A stretch of DNA of 64,000 nt from Odoribacter sp. (GCA_013824715.1 PNOH01000008.1:62001-126000); one strand, 5' to 3'. Shown: positions 15,251 through 24,719, counted from the stretch's first letter. Notes: generated by a model from the letters alone, not told the origin. Program-made: numbers and translations.

Positions 15251-16540
15251 ATGAAAATCGCACACATTATTCCGGGTTCTGGCGGTAGTTTTTACTGCGG
15301 AAACTGTCTGCGCGACAGCAAATATGTCATGGCTTTGAAAGATTTGGGTCATCAGGTAATTAAAGTTCCCTTGTATCTGCCTATTTTCGACGATGCACAC
15401 GACCTGGACGAAGTTCCCGTTTTTTATGGGGCAGTGAACCTGTATCTTAAACAGCAATTTCCGATCTTCAGGCACATGCCGGCATTTGTTGAACACGCAC
15501 TCGACTCGAAAAGTGTGCTTCACATGGCTGCCCGGAAATCCGGTTCAACACGGGCAAAAGGATTGGAAGGAATGACTATTTCGATGTTGCTGGGTGAAGA
15601 TGGAGGACAGAAAGAGGAATTGGAGAGGCTGGTTGACTGGCTGGTTGATGGGGCCAAACCTGACGTGGTCCATTTGTCGAATGCCTTACTGTTGGGACTG
15701 GCTCACCGGATTAAGCAACGGATGAATATCGCGGTAATTTGCTCGCTTCAGGACGAGGATGTTTGGGTGGACGCGATGGAAGATCATTTTCGCAAAGAAG
15801 TTTGGGATTTGATGAGCGAACGCGGCAAAGATGTGGACGTATTTATTCCGGTCAGCAATTATTTCTCAGCCGAAATCCACAAACGCATGACCATTCCTGA
15901 AAACAAAATGAAAACCGTTCATCTGGGTGTGGATACGGCAGATTATTCCCTGAAACCGATTGCAGAAAAAGAACCTGTGATTGGCTACCTTTCGCGGATG
16001 TGCGAGGAAAATGGACTGGCTGTTTTGGTTGATGCCTTTATTTTACTTCGGAAAAATCCGAAATACTCGGCAGTGAAACTGAAAATTACCGGTGGAAAAA
16101 CAGGTGACGATCTGCATTTCATCAAAGAACAAAAGCATAAGATTTCGAAGGCTGGATTAGACAAAGACGTATTTTGGGCCGAAGAATTTGAAGGCGAAGA
16201 ACGCCGGAAATTCTTCGATTCGGTTCGCCTGATTTCAGTTCCGGTGATTAATGGCGAGGCTTTTGGTTTGTACCAACTGGAAGCAATGGCCTCCGGAATT
16301 CCAATGGTTCAACCCGCTTTGGGCGCTTTTCCTGAAGTAATTGAAGCCAGTGGAGGCGGTGTAACTTATTCTCCCAACGAACCACAGCAATTGGCCGACA
16401 CACTGGCTTCGCTCATTTTAGATACCGAAAAACTTCAGGAATTAAGCGCTGCCGGACTAGCCGGAATCAAAGAACACTTTGATATTCATGCCCAGGCTAA
16501 AAAGATGGTGGCTGTGTATCAAAGTGTGCAGAAGAAATAA
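15251..16540 (+). CDS. Family 4-type glycosyltransferase
   Basis: I choose the ATG at 15251 (MKIAHIIPGSGG); an earlier ATG at 15236 lies inside the repeat. The 429-residue protein has the GT-B plan: a Gly-rich N-terminal loop (HIIPGSGGSFYCGNC), a linker (FIPVSNYFSAEIHK, TVHLGVDTADY) and a C-terminal donor site with NGEAFGLYQLEAMASGIPMVQP, the E-x7-E motif of GT4 enzymes. It probably transfers a sugar from a nucleotide donor to a lipid or secondary substrate in the cytoplasm. The acceptor is unknown. It stands between the propeller gene and an ABC transporter. Confidence 0.82.
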   Translation: MKIAHIIPGSGGSFYCGNCLRDSKYVMALKDLGHQVIKVPLYLPIFDDAHDLDEVPVFYGAVNLYLKQQFPIFRHMPAFVEHALDSKSVLHMAARKSGSTRAKGLEGMTISMLLGEDGGQKEELERLVDWLVDGAKPDVVHLSNALLLGLAHRIKQRMNIAVICSLQDEDVWVDAMEDHFRKEVWDLMSERGKDVDVFIPVSNYFSAEIHKRMTIPENKMKTVHLGVDTADYSLKPIAEKEPVIGYLSRMCEENGLAVLVDAFILLRKNPKYSAVKLKITGGKTGDDLHFIKEQKHKISKAGLDKDVFWAEEFEGEERRKFFDSVRLISVPVINGEAFGLYQLEAMASGIPMVQPALGAFPEVIEASGGGVTYSPNEPQQLADTLASLILDTEKLQELSAAGLAGIKEHFDIHAQAKKMVAVYQSVQKK

Positions 16541-16541
16541 T

Positions 16542-16569
16542 CAATTTTCAATAATAAATAATCAATCCA
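16542..16569. repeat. Heptanucleotide leader array (CAATNNN)4
   Basis: Units CAATTTT, CAATAAT, AAATAAT and CAATCCA fill the gap between the glycosyltransferase stop and the ATG at 16572. Confidence 0.5.
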
Positions 16570-16571
16570 GA

Positions 16572-17237
16572 ATGCTTCTCAAACTAGAAAAAATATCCAA
16601 ATCCTATTCCAAAGATCGTACGATTCTCGATCAGCTTGATCTGGAAGTCAACGCCGGTGAGCGGATCGCCATTGTTGGGCCATCTGGCTCGGGAAAAACG
16701 ACCTTGCTTAATCTGATCGGAACTTTGGATCGTCCGGACTCCGGAAAAATGTACTTCGAAAATCAGGATTTATCTGAGTTTTCAGATCAGCAACTGGCAC
16801 AGTTTCGTAATGAAAAAATCGGATTTGTATTTCAATTGCACCATTTGTTGCCACAACTGACTCTTCTTGAAAACATACTTTTACCGACTTTGACAGATAA
16901 AAAGCTTCAGGGAAAGGAAACGCTTGAACGTGTGCAGAAATTGATTTCGCGCATGGGACTCTCAGAAGTTGCCCATCAAAAACCTTCTGAGCTTTCGGGT
17001 GGCGAATGCCAGCGAACCGCTGTTGCACGGGCATTGATCAACCGTCCCGGACTGATTTTGGCCGATGAACCAACTGGCGCGCTCGATCAGAAATCGGCTT
17101 TTAATCTGACCGATTTGCTGGTGGAACTAAATCAGGAAGAAGGAGTGACGCTGATTGTGGTTACTCACTCGATGGAGGTGGCAAAGAAAATGGATCGGAT
17201 ATATACTTTGCAAGAAGGCAAGTTGGTAATGATATAA
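16572..17237 (+). CDS. ABC transporter ATP-binding protein, LolD/MacB type
   Basis: The 221-residue protein starts at 16572 (MLLKLEKISKSY). It has Walker A GPSGSGKTT, the Q-loop in FVFQLHHLLPQLT, the signature LSGGECQRTAVARAL, Walker B LILADEPTGALD and the H-loop VVTHS. The LolD/FtsE/MacB subgroup is suggested by size and by the FQLHHLLPQLT and GALD features. Its partner is the long FtsX-type permease 230 bp downstream. Typical jobs are lipoprotein release or mechanotransmission across the inner membrane rather than classical transport. The gap to the permease holds a repeat and a heptad array. Confidence 0.88.
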   Translation: MLLKLEKISKSYSKDRTILDQLDLEVNAGERIAIVGPSGSGKTTLLNLIGTLDRPDSGKMYFENQDLSEFSDQQLAQFRNEKIGFVFQLHHLLPQLTLLENILLPTLTDKKLQGKETLERVQKLISRMGLSEVAHQKPSELSGGECQRTAVARALINRPGLILADEPTGALDQKSAFNLTDLLVELNQEEGVTLIVVTHSMEVAKKMDRIYTLQEGKLVMI

Positions 17238-17242
17238 ATCTG

Positions 17243-17391
17243 ACACCCCTTCAGGGTTTACGACCGTTGCTCCTGATGCATTGCTATAATCATTACACGC
17301 CTTCGGCGTTAAAAATCCTGAAGGGATGAAATGATTATAGAAACAAGGATGAGCCTATATAAATGTAATCCCGAAGGGATGGCAGGATTGA
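17243..17391. repeat. Inverted repeat with CCTGAAGGGAT units
   Basis: CTATAATCATT (17284-17294) pairs perfectly with AATGATTATAG (17330-17340). The units CCCTTCAGGG, ACGCCTTCGGCGT, CCTGAAGGGAT and CCCGAAGGGAT surround them. It separates the ATPase from the permease. Confidence 0.55.
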
Positions 17392-17402
17392 AAAAATCAT
17401 GG

Positions 17403-17462
17403 AATCTTGAATGGCGAATGGATTTTTACTCAAGACTCAAGATTCTAATCTTCTAATATTTA
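17403..17462. repeat. Heptanucleotide leader array before the permease
   Basis: AATCTTG, AATGGCG and AATGGAT, then CAAGACT, CAAGATT, CTAATCT and TCTAATA, follow each other with a 7-nt period and stop a few bases before the ATG at 17470. Confidence 0.45.
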
Positions 17463-17469
17463 ACCACAA

Positions 17470-20400
17470 ATGTCGCTATTCAACCTCATACTGAAATCTG
17501 CCTGGCACTATCGGAAACTGAACCTGACGATTATACTCGGGATTGCTTTAAGCACGGCCATTCTGGTTGGTGCGCTTATTATTGGCGATTCGGTGAAATA
17601 CAGTCTGCAGCAGATTACGGTTCAGCGGCTGGGAAAGACTTCACAAGTAATTACTGCTGGCGAACGCTTGTTCAGTACACAACTTGCCGACGAACTTGCC
17701 CCAAAAACCGGCACCGAAACGGCTGCTTTGCTTCGTGCCAATGGCTTTGGAGTGATTGATGGCGGCGAACTTCGGATTAATCAACTGGCCGTTTGGGGTG
17801 TTGATTCTATGTTGGGGCATTTTGCCAATGATTATGAATCCTTTATTCTGAATGGAAATGAAGTAGCGATAAACGAAAATTTAGCGTCTTTGGCAAAATT
17901 AAAAGTGGGCGATGAGTTTTTGCTCCGGCTGAATAAACTAAATACATTTCCGGCCAATACGCCTTTTGTTTCCGAACAGGAAGCCACCGTTTCGTTTAGG
18001 GTTTCGGTTGCCCGGATACTTAAACCCGATGAATTGGGAAATTTCAATCTGCAAAATATACAATCTGCGCCACGCAATGTTTTCCTGAACCTTAAATGGC
18101 TCAACGAACAAATGGGCCTTCAGCAAAAAGCCAATGTATTGTTGGTTATTGAAGGTGTTTCCGATGCGGAACTCGTTCAAAACCTGCAGAAGTGCTGGAA
18201 ACTGAAAGATGTAAATCTGGAAGTCCGGGAAAATCAGGACTTGAATTACACCGAACTGATCTCAGACCGGGTGTTTGTTGAACCGGTGGTGGAGCAGTTC
18301 TGCACCAAAAATATTCCCGGCTCGCAGGCAGTGTTCAGCTATTTCATTAACGAATTTACCCTTAACGGGAAGCAAGCGCCTTATTCGTTTGTTTCGTCCG
18401 ACCCGAAACTTACCGGAAATCAAATGACCGTGAGCAAATGGCTGGCCGAAGATTTAGGGGTAAAACTGAACGATACCGTTCGACTTTCCTATTTTGAAGT
18501 TGGCCCACTTCGGCGTTTGGTTTTGAAGGATACATCTTTTGTGGTTGGTCAGATTTATGAATTAACCGGAGAAAAGGCCGACCAGAACCGGATGCCGGTT
18601 ATTCCGGGGCTTTCGGATGCCGACAATTGCCGTGACTGGAAAACCGGTGTGCCGGTTGATCTGAAGAAAATCCGGCCAGTGGACGAAGCTTACTGGAAAG
18701 AACATAAAGGAACGCCGAAAGCGTTTGTTTCGCTCGAAACAGCGCAAAAACTGTGGGGAAATCGCTTTGGCCAATCAACTGCCATTCGGGTGGATGGGCT
18801 GCAAAAAGCGGAATTTGAAAAAGAATTGCTTGCCGGACTTTTGCCTTCGCAATTGGGGTTCGAGGTTCGGGATGTAAAAACCGACGGGCTAGCGGCGGCC
18901 AGTGGCGGAACCGATTTTGGAGGACTGTTTATCGGGCTGAGTTTTTTTGTGCTGTTCGCCGCAGTATTGCTGGCTTTCCTGTTGTTTAAACTTTACCTTG
19001 GATTCCGCAAAACAGAAATCGGAACTTTGACAGCGCTCGGTTTTTCGTTTTCGGCCATCCGCAAATTGTTTGTTGCTGAAGCTTCGGTATTTGTACTGGC
19101 CGGTATTTTGCTTGGAATTCCGTTCAGCATATTTTACAACCACCTGATTTTACAAGCCATCAATACGATTTGGGTTGATATTGTCCGCACTTCGATTGTC
19201 AATATTCACATTCGCCCGGTTTCGCTGATCATGGGAAGCCTGATTATTGATGTAATGTCATTCACCGCGATCTGGTTTATCCTGAACCGTTTCCTGAAAA
19301 GCGAAGTAGTGGTCCTGCAAAAAAGAACAGAAAATAAGCAATCTCATTTTTTATCGGGCCGAAAACAGTTGAAAACAGTAGAAAGCAGTAGGAAAACCAC
19401 AGTCTTCAATCGCCTTCAATCGCCTTCAGTTGTCTCCAAACTGAATAGAATTATGTCTGGAAGACTTTCCCTAAACCTCGGCCTTTTCCTTATTACTTTT
19501 TCCTTTTTTCTTCTGTTTTCAATGGGTTTCCGGAGTGGTGAAATTAATCCCGAAATGTTCTTTATCAGCGGGTTTGGTTTGTTGCCTGGATTGATCCTGA
19601 TTTTCGATTTCTGGATACAACGGTTGGCAGTTCAGGAAAAAGCAATGCGTTTTTCGTTGCGGACCATGCTGCTGAAACGGATTGCCGGAGAACGCCGTCG
19701 CAATGTGATGATCGTGAGTTTTCTGTCGGTGGGAGTATTTATGGTCGTCTCCACCGGATTGAACCGCAAAGATTTGACTGCCCATGCCGATTTGCCTTCG
19801 TCGGGAACGGGTGGGTACGAATGGTTTGTAGAAACTACCATGCCTGTGCTTTTTGATGCCAATAGCAAGCCAGGCAGGGAAGATTTGAATATTCCGGTAA
19901 CTGCGGAGTTGGTGCAGTTTCAGTCGCAGCCAGGCGACGATGCCAGTTGTCTGAACCTGAACAAAATTTCGAGGCCACGATTGATTGCCTTCAATCCGGC
20001 GGCTTTCGATACACGTTCGGCATTTATGTTTGCTACGCGGACGGATGATCTGGATGCGAAACATCCGTGGCTGACGCTCAACCGGACATTGGCCGATGAT
20101 GTGATTCCGGCGATGGCTGACCAAACGGTGATTCAGTGGGGCCTGATGAAAAAAGTGGGCGACACGCTAATTTATAAAACAGAAGAAGGAAAGGATTTGA
20201 AGCTGAAACTGGTGGGTGGACTGGCCAATTCGGTTTTTCAGGGCAATGTGATTATTTCTGAAGATCATTTCAACCGGGCATTTCCATCGGTGAGCGGCTC
20301 GAATGTGTTTCTGATAGATTCGCCCGACAATTCACTGACTGCGGATGATCTTCACACCGGAATGCGCAATTACGGCCCCGAAATCATTCGCACAACCGAT

Positions 20401-20811
20401 CGTTTGCTGGCTTTTTACACCGTTGAAAACACTTACCTGAATATCTTTCTGATGCTGGGCGCGCTGGGGCTTTTAATCGGCACGCTCGGACTTGGAATTT
20501 TAATCTTCCGGATCACCTTTGAACAGATTCCTGAATATGCCCTGCTGCTTTCGCTCGGTTTCTCCCAATCAATTATTCAGCGAATGGTGATGCGCGAAAA
20601 GTTTTTCCTGATGATTGTTTCCGTTTTCATTGGCCTGATTCCGGCTGTTTTGAGCGCCCTTCCTTCGCTAATGTCATCACTCTATTCCAATCTGTGGGTT
20701 TGGCTGCCTGCTATCTCAGTTCTGGTTATTTTAAGCGGTGCCATCTTTAGTTTCGTGGCTGTTCGGGTGGCTTTTAGACAGAATCTGGTGGGGGCGCTGA
20801 GGAATGATTAG
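17470..20811 (+). CDS. FtsX-like ABC permease, duplicated
   Basis: The 1113-residue protein begins with a helix (about 20-40) and a long extracytoplasmic domain. Three helices follow around 490-610, then a cytoplasmic linker, two helices near 670-710, a further helix near 745-760, a second extracytoplasmic domain, and three C-terminal helices after residue 990. This is a double FtsX arrangement in one chain, so a homodimeric ATPase could serve it. The linker (about residues 630-660) is encoded by repeat-like DNA with CAGT- and CTTCAATCG-type units (19361-19440). The substrate is unknown; lipoproteins or envelope material are possible from family knowledge. Confidence 0.85.
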   Translation: MSLFNLILKSAWHYRKLNLTIILGIALSTAILVGALIIGDSVKYSLQQITVQRLGKTSQVITAGERLFSTQLADELAPKTGTETAALLRANGFGVIDGGELRINQLAVWGVDSMLGHFANDYESFILNGNEVAINENLASLAKLKVGDEFLLRLNKLNTFPANTPFVSEQEATVSFRVSVARILKPDELGNFNLQNIQSAPRNVFLNLKWLNEQMGLQQKANVLLVIEGVSDAELVQNLQKCWKLKDVNLEVRENQDLNYTELISDRVFVEPVVEQFCTKNIPGSQAVFSYFINEFTLNGKQAPYSFVSSDPKLTGNQMTVSKWLAEDLGVKLNDTVRLSYFEVGPLRRLVLKDTSFVVGQIYELTGEKADQNRMPVIPGLSDADNCRDWKTGVPVDLKKIRPVDEAYWKEHKGTPKAFVSLETAQKLWGNRFGQSTAIRVDGLQKAEFEKELLAGLLPSQLGFEVRDVKTDGLAAASGGTDFGGLFIGLSFFVLFAAVLLAFLLFKLYLGFRKTEIGTLTALGFSFSAIRKLFVAEASVFVLAGILLGIPFSIFYNHLILQAINTIWVDIVRTSIVNIHIRPVSLIMGSLIIDVMSFTAIWFILNRFLKSEVVVLQKRTENKQSHFLSGRKQLKTVESSRKTTVFNRLQSPSVVSKLNRIMSGRLSLNLGLFLITFSFFLLFSMGFRSGEINPEMFFISGFGLLPGLILIFDFWIQRLAVQEKAMRFSLRTMLLKRIAGERRRNVMIVSFLSVGVFMVVSTGLNRKDLTAHADLPSSGTGGYEWFVETTMPVLFDANSKPGREDLNIPVTAELVQFQSQPGDDASCLNLNKISRPRLIAFNPAAFDTRSAFMFATRTDDLDAKHPWLTLNRTLADDVIPAMADQTVIQWGLMKKVGDTLIYKTEEGKDLKLKLVGGLANSVFQGNVIISEDHFNRAFPSVSGSNVFLIDSPDNSLTADDLHTGMRNYGPEIIRTTDRLLAFYTVENTYLNIFLMLGALGLLIGTLGLGILIFRITFEQIPEYALLLSLGFSQSIIQRMVMREKFFLMIVSVFIGLIPAVLSALPSLMSSLYSNLWVWLPAISVLVILSGAIFSFVAVRVAFRQNLVGALRND

Positions 20812-20822
20812 CGAAATCTGCT

Positions 20823-20928
20823 TGTCCGTTGGTTAAAACCAACGGCAAAGGATAGGGCGCATCGAATTTGGTCGGTTTTCATTCAAAGGGTTGATATCCT
20901 TTGCCATCCCGCTTTAGCGGACGGACAT
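20823..20928. repeat. Paired REP-like hairpins
   Basis: TGTCCGTTGG-loop-CCAACGGCAAAGGATA at the left and GATATCCTTTGCC-ATCCCGCTTTAGCGG-ACGGACA at the right are mirror images. They lie between the convergent ends of the permease and the toxin gene. The same composite is at 34964. Confidence 0.65.
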
Positions 20929-20939
20929 GAAATTATTCA

Positions 20940-21236
20940 TTATATCTTCAAATCTTCCGGATTCTGCCTGCAATCCCATACGGTATGAACAATAATTCGA
21001 TCTTTCGTTATCTCGTAGAACAAAATGAATTCATCAACGATAAGCCCACGAATTGATTCGATGTCAGTTGCTTTTCCTAAATCAGGTTGTTTGTAAAGCA
21101 AGGTTAATTCTTTTGAGAATCTTTTGTATAGTTTGGTGGAATAAGATGTGCTTTTGTTCCGATTGGTGTAAAAATCGAGAATCTCGAAAAGTTTAATGTT
21201 GGCTCTTTGAGACCAGACTATTTTGAGCTTTGCCAT
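20940..21236 (-). CDS. RelE/ParE-family toxin
   Basis: The 98-residue product has the ParE/RelE signature: IVWSQRANIKLFEILDFY at the start, YSTKLYKRFSKELTLL in the middle, and RGLIVDEFILFYEITKDRIIVHTVWDCRQNPEDL at the end. Such toxins act on gyrase (ParE) or on mRNA at the ribosome (RelE); the sequence alone does not settle which. The gene overlaps the antitoxin by 19 bp, as usual for this class. Transcription ends against the convergent permease. Confidence 0.85.
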   Translation of the reverse strand: MAKLKIVWSQRANIKLFEILDFYTNRNKSTSYSTKLYKRFSKELTLLYKQPDLGKATDIESIRGLIVDEFILFYEITKDRIIVHTVWDCRQNPEDLKI

Positions 21237-21454
21237 TTGTTGAATTTTTCGTCAAGGTCTGCTTGCTCAATAAATTCCCCCTTCCCAATCTGCATTCGCG
21301 ATGCGCGAATCTCCAGGCGTTGTTCATCTGTTAATGTCAAAACCTGAGATTGTGTTTTCGAATCCAGAATAGTTTTAATTGCTTGCAAAAAAGACTCGTC
21401 GTCAATTTCTGAAATTCGGTGTATCAACTGTTTCTTTAATTCAATCGTTGTCAT
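21218..21454 (-). CDS. Antitoxin of the ParE/RelE pair
   Basis: I choose the start at 21454 (MTTIELKKQLIHRI), giving 78 residues; a longer frame to 21550 has no support. The N-terminus resembles Bacteroidota antitoxins that begin with an ELK-x2-L-x2-I segment, and the C-terminal half (GEFIEQADLDEKFNKWQ) would wrap the toxin. No DNA-binding fold is obvious. A very similar N-terminal layout occurs in the orphan gene at 62544. The pair probably forms one autoregulated operon. Confidence 0.75.
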   Translation of the reverse strand: MTTIELKKQLIHRISEIDDESFLQAIKTILDSKTQSQVLTLTDEQRLEIRASRMQIGKGEFIEQADLDEKFNKWQSSK

Positions 21455-21687
21455 TTGGAATTCGTTTTCAGACTTTAAATATACGACATTCTTAAAGTTT
21501 TCTATTCCTTGTAACTTAAAATACATTTGAAACGTGAGTAAGGGCTTCACCTGGAGTGAAACCCTGACTTATTTAATTCGATTTGCGGAGTGATAAAAAG
21601 AAACTGAACCCTTTTAAGACAGCCCCATTTAATAGGCAACCCACCTGGATGTCAATTCGTGGTTATCCTGAAAAATGAACCTCAAAA

Positions 21688-23709
21688 CTAATTCTGATTG
21701 TTCTTTTCAATCGTTGTCAATTGCTCAATTATTTTTTCGCCGAGCAGGGTTTTTCGTTGGATATGGCTAACAATCTCGTTAACGAAATCGTTGTTTTCAA
21801 AGTTACCTCTAACCTTTTCGAAATCAAGTTTCTGCGTGGTTTTATTTCCATCCATCCCAAAACCGGTCATCGAATCGAGCCTGAATTCTTTTTTTGCATC
21901 TTCATATAACAGCTCATCCAATCCAATAACGCTTTCTTTCCATTTTTGAATCAGGTTGATCAAATCCTTAATCTCCAGATCCTCAATTTTCTTACCTGTA
22001 ATTTGAACCAGCAGTTCAGCAGCCCATATCCATTCGTATTCGTAATAATTGGCATGGATGTTTTTAAATTCCTGTTCAATTTCTTCCAAACCTGCCAATT
22101 CCTTTCGTTCAATGCTTTCGATCAGTCTGTTGATCTCAGTTCTCGGGGCAATCAGCCCAGCCAGATCGCTCCATTCACCCTGTCCAACATTATTCTTAGG
22201 TTTCAGGCATTCACGCAGGTCTTCAATGGTTTGAACATTAACTTTTTCGAGCCTCGAAATCACAGAATTCCCAAGGAATTTATAGATGGCTTTTTCGTAC
22301 AAATTAATCCCTTTTTCGAGGGCGCTTTTACTGATCAGGGTATTCCTGTAAGCAAATACTTCGGTAGTTTCTCCTGAAATTTGTTTCAGGCTGTTCAGGA
22401 TATCAAGCCCTTTTTGCATCTTGAATATAGTAAAAGGGCTAAGGAGGTTGAAATTGATGCAATCCAGTTTCTCCGGGTCTTTACGTATATCGCGTCGTGG
22501 CCACTTCATCACGTCACGGATGGTACCAACGCTCCGAAGGTTGACTCCGGGGGCAATCCAACTGTCGTTTTTGTTTTCAATTAAATACGAAAATGGCAGG
22601 TCTGAAGTATCGGTATTTTTATAATGACGCCCCATGACCAGCGAGAAAGCGCCAATTTTTGCCGGCCAGAGAATGTAGGAGTCGGAGGTTGTTTTTGATC
22701 CGCGCTCAACAATTCCGTGGTGGATCGGTCCCAGTTTATACATGTGGTTACTTTGGTTCGATCCGCTGCCAGCATTACAAAAAGAGAACATTCCGGCAAT
22801 CAGCAAGGTTGACTTGTGGTGGGTGACCGTGTATGGTCCGCCAAAAATGGAACATGCCTCTCCATGAAATCCCTGGCAATTGGCAAAAAACAACGAATTC
22901 TCGGCAGAATATTGTTTTCCAAGAATACAGCCTTGTCCGATAAAACAGTTCGAAATGATTGCCCCATCTGATATTTCTGCTCCTGAAGATACGATGAAAT
23001 TTTCGGCCATGATGCCGGCGCCCAATTTTACAGGGGCAAATTCGTTACTGTTAACCGATCCGTTTTCGAGCCGCGTACAGCCCACTGCCTGACTGTAAGG
23101 CCCGAATTTGACATTTTTAATTGACCGGCAGTTGCGAATTACGGAGTGAGAACCGATGGTTCCGCGGGTACTTTTTACTGATTCGGCGTATGCTGCGATT
23201 TTTAACTCCAATTCTTCGATCAGGCAATACCTGTGTTTGTACCAGGCCAGAAAATAAGCCAGGTGTGCCGACAATTTATCGTAGATCATTACACCCCGGC
23301 CACCGGTTTCGTCGAGGGTCGAAACTTTAATCCCATTGCCAAAGCTGGTTTCTCCGTCAATGAAACACTGCTCAATATTTTCGAGGATGACGTGATCGTG
23401 AATATCGTAATTGGCGATGTAGTTGGAAATTTGATGAATATAAACACGATCGCCAATGGTGCAATTGTGAATACTGGCATTGTATATTCCGCAATTCCGG
23501 GTAATCCCACCGCTGAACTCAACGGTTCCTGAATTATCGCCAATCCTGACTGAGCCTGAAAATTGTACCTGACGGACATTTTCAGGAATGAATGCCTGAC
23601 TAACAGAAATCTGCATCCAATCGGTTGCTGAACATCCCTGCTGCTTCAGAATTTCAACTTCAGCATGAGAAAGCTTCCGGTACGGGGGTGTGTTTTTTAT
23701 GTCTTTCAT
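21688..23709 (-). CDS. DUF4954 left-handed beta-helix protein
   Basis: The 673-residue protein is a DUF4954 member, a family found mainly in Bacteroidota. The N-terminal two thirds carry hexapeptide-like turns (VRIGDNSGTVEF, CTIGDRVYIHQI, GTIGSHSVIRNC, VKLGAGIMAENFIV, CFIGQGCILGKQ) that build a left-handed beta-helix as in sugar-nucleotide acyl- or nucleotidyltransferases. The rest is alpha-helical. Its reaction is unknown. It is the last gene of a tight three-gene unit behind a methyltransferase (gap 2 bp). Confidence 0.85.
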   Translation of the reverse strand: MKDIKNTPPYRKLSHAEVEILKQQGCSATDWMQISVSQAFIPENVRQVQFSGSVRIGDNSGTVEFSGGITRNCGIYNASIHNCTIGDRVYIHQISNYIANYDIHDHVILENIEQCFIDGETSFGNGIKVSTLDETGGRGVMIYDKLSAHLAYFLAWYKHRYCLIEELELKIAAYAESVKSTRGTIGSHSVIRNCRSIKNVKFGPYSQAVGCTRLENGSVNSNEFAPVKLGAGIMAENFIVSSGAEISDGAIISNCFIGQGCILGKQYSAENSLFFANCQGFHGEACSIFGGPYTVTHHKSTLLIAGMFSFCNAGSGSNQSNHMYKLGPIHHGIVERGSKTTSDSYILWPAKIGAFSLVMGRHYKNTDTSDLPFSYLIENKNDSWIAPGVNLRSVGTIRDVMKWPRRDIRKDPEKLDCINFNLLSPFTIFKMQKGLDILNSLKQISGETTEVFAYRNTLISKSALEKGINLYEKAIYKFLGNSVISRLEKVNVQTIEDLRECLKPKNNVGQGEWSDLAGLIAPRTEINRLIESIERKELAGLEEIEQEFKNIHANYYEYEWIWAAELLVQITGKKIEDLEIKDLINLIQKWKESVIGLDELLYEDAKKEFRLDSMTGFGMDGNKTTQKLDFEKVRGNFENNDFVNEIVSHIQRKTLLGEKIIEQLTTIEKNNQN

Positions 23710-23711
23710 AG

Positions 23712-24443
23712 TTAAAAAGTTATTTGGGCCATATAATCGTAATGCTGCCCTTTGAATAGTTTATCGAGCTTTAGCTGATTTTTTTCAATTGAACTTTTCA
23801 GGTTGTCAACATCAATATATAACCAGGGAAATGGTTGGCTGATCCAGTTCTTGTATTCGGTCTGAAATACCAGTTCACCGTAATATTTTCCGGCAGAAAT
23901 ATCCACCAGGGATGTGCCATCTTCCTGTTCGAACAGAAAGATCAGGTCTGACGAATCCATCAGAATCTGACCTCCAGGATTGAGTAATTTTTTGAGTTGG
24001 TACAGCAATATGTCCAGTCCATGGAGTGTTCCGGCAATTCCTGTTCCATTCATTAGCAACAAAATGGTGTCGAAAGTTTGATGGCTGAATTTAAAAATAT
24101 CCTGTTGAATGACACTATGAATATTCCGGTCTTTTAATACCTCACAGCAAAGAGAAGATGTTTCGATTGCGGTAACTTTAAATCCTTTCTGCTGAAGATA
24201 AACCGAATGAGGGCCGGCGCAGGCTCCAATGTCCAGGATAGATCCACGACAAAGGTTCATGGCTTTTTTTTCGATGGCTGGCATTTGCCGGTACGACCTG
24301 AATAAATAGGAAGTATCGATGTTGTCGTCATCAAAATCTTCAGAATGAATAATGATTGGTTGATTGATTGAATTGAAATGATAGTCAAAAACCGCTCTGC
24401 CAATCGGGTCTCCAAAATGAGGAGTCATACTTATGTTTTCCAT
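23712..24443 (-). CDS. Class I SAM-dependent methyltransferase
   Basis: The 243-residue product shows SAM motif I ILDIGACAGPHSVYL (residues 69-83), motif II VTAIETSS and motif IV FDTILLLMNGTGIAG. The later part (GGQILMDSSDLIFL) fits the family. The N-terminal 55 residues are helical and may select the substrate. Tight spacing to both neighbours points to one transcript with the DUF4954 gene. The substrate is unknown. Confidence 0.82.
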   Translation of the reverse strand: MENISMTPHFGDPIGRAVFDYHFNSINQPIIIHSEDFDDDNIDTSYLFRSYRQMPAIEKKAMNLCRGSILDIGACAGPHSVYLQQKGFKVTAIETSSLCCEVLKDRNIHSVIQQDIFKFSHQTFDTILLLMNGTGIAGTLHGLDILLYQLKKLLNPGGQILMDSSDLIFLFEQEDGTSLVDISAGKYYGELVFQTEYKNWISQPFPWLYIDVDNLKSSIEKNQLKLDKLFKGQHYDYMAQITF

Positions 24444-24446
24444 GAA

Positions 24447-24719
24447 TTAAACTTCAGCCAATTTCTGCTCAAATTTGTAACATGTTTTCTGTTTTTGCGA
24501 GTAAATGTAAAATCCTTCTGAAGGACCTTCTCCAATTACCACAATTTTTGAGTCGGGCATATTTTTGGAAAATTCAACTATTTCGTCGAAATTAATATTC
24601 TTTTTCTGAAGCCATTTTGAGGTCAGGAAGTCACCCATGCGCCATCTGTTGCCATTCACTTCTGCCTCTTCAAATGATTTCATCGCTACATTGAAAGCGA
24701 TTTCAATAAAATGAGCCAT
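24447..24719 (-). CDS. Small conserved hypothetical protein
   Basis: The 90-residue product has no motif I recognise. It is acidic to neutral, without signal peptide or membrane segment, and ends CYKFEQKLAEV. It is the first gene of the three-gene unit, three bases before the methyltransferase start. This supports it as a real gene and hints at a shared task. Confidence 0.65.
   Translation of the reverse strand: MAHFIEIAFNVAMKSFEEAEVNGNRWRMGDFLTSKWLQKKNINFDEIVEFSKNMPDSKIVVIGEGPSEGFYIYSQKQKTCYKFEQKLAEV

Noticed and set aside
19519-20124. A 201-residue frame on the minus strand inside the permease gene
   Set aside because: It has no domain and lies opposite a continuous FtsX-type coding sequence.
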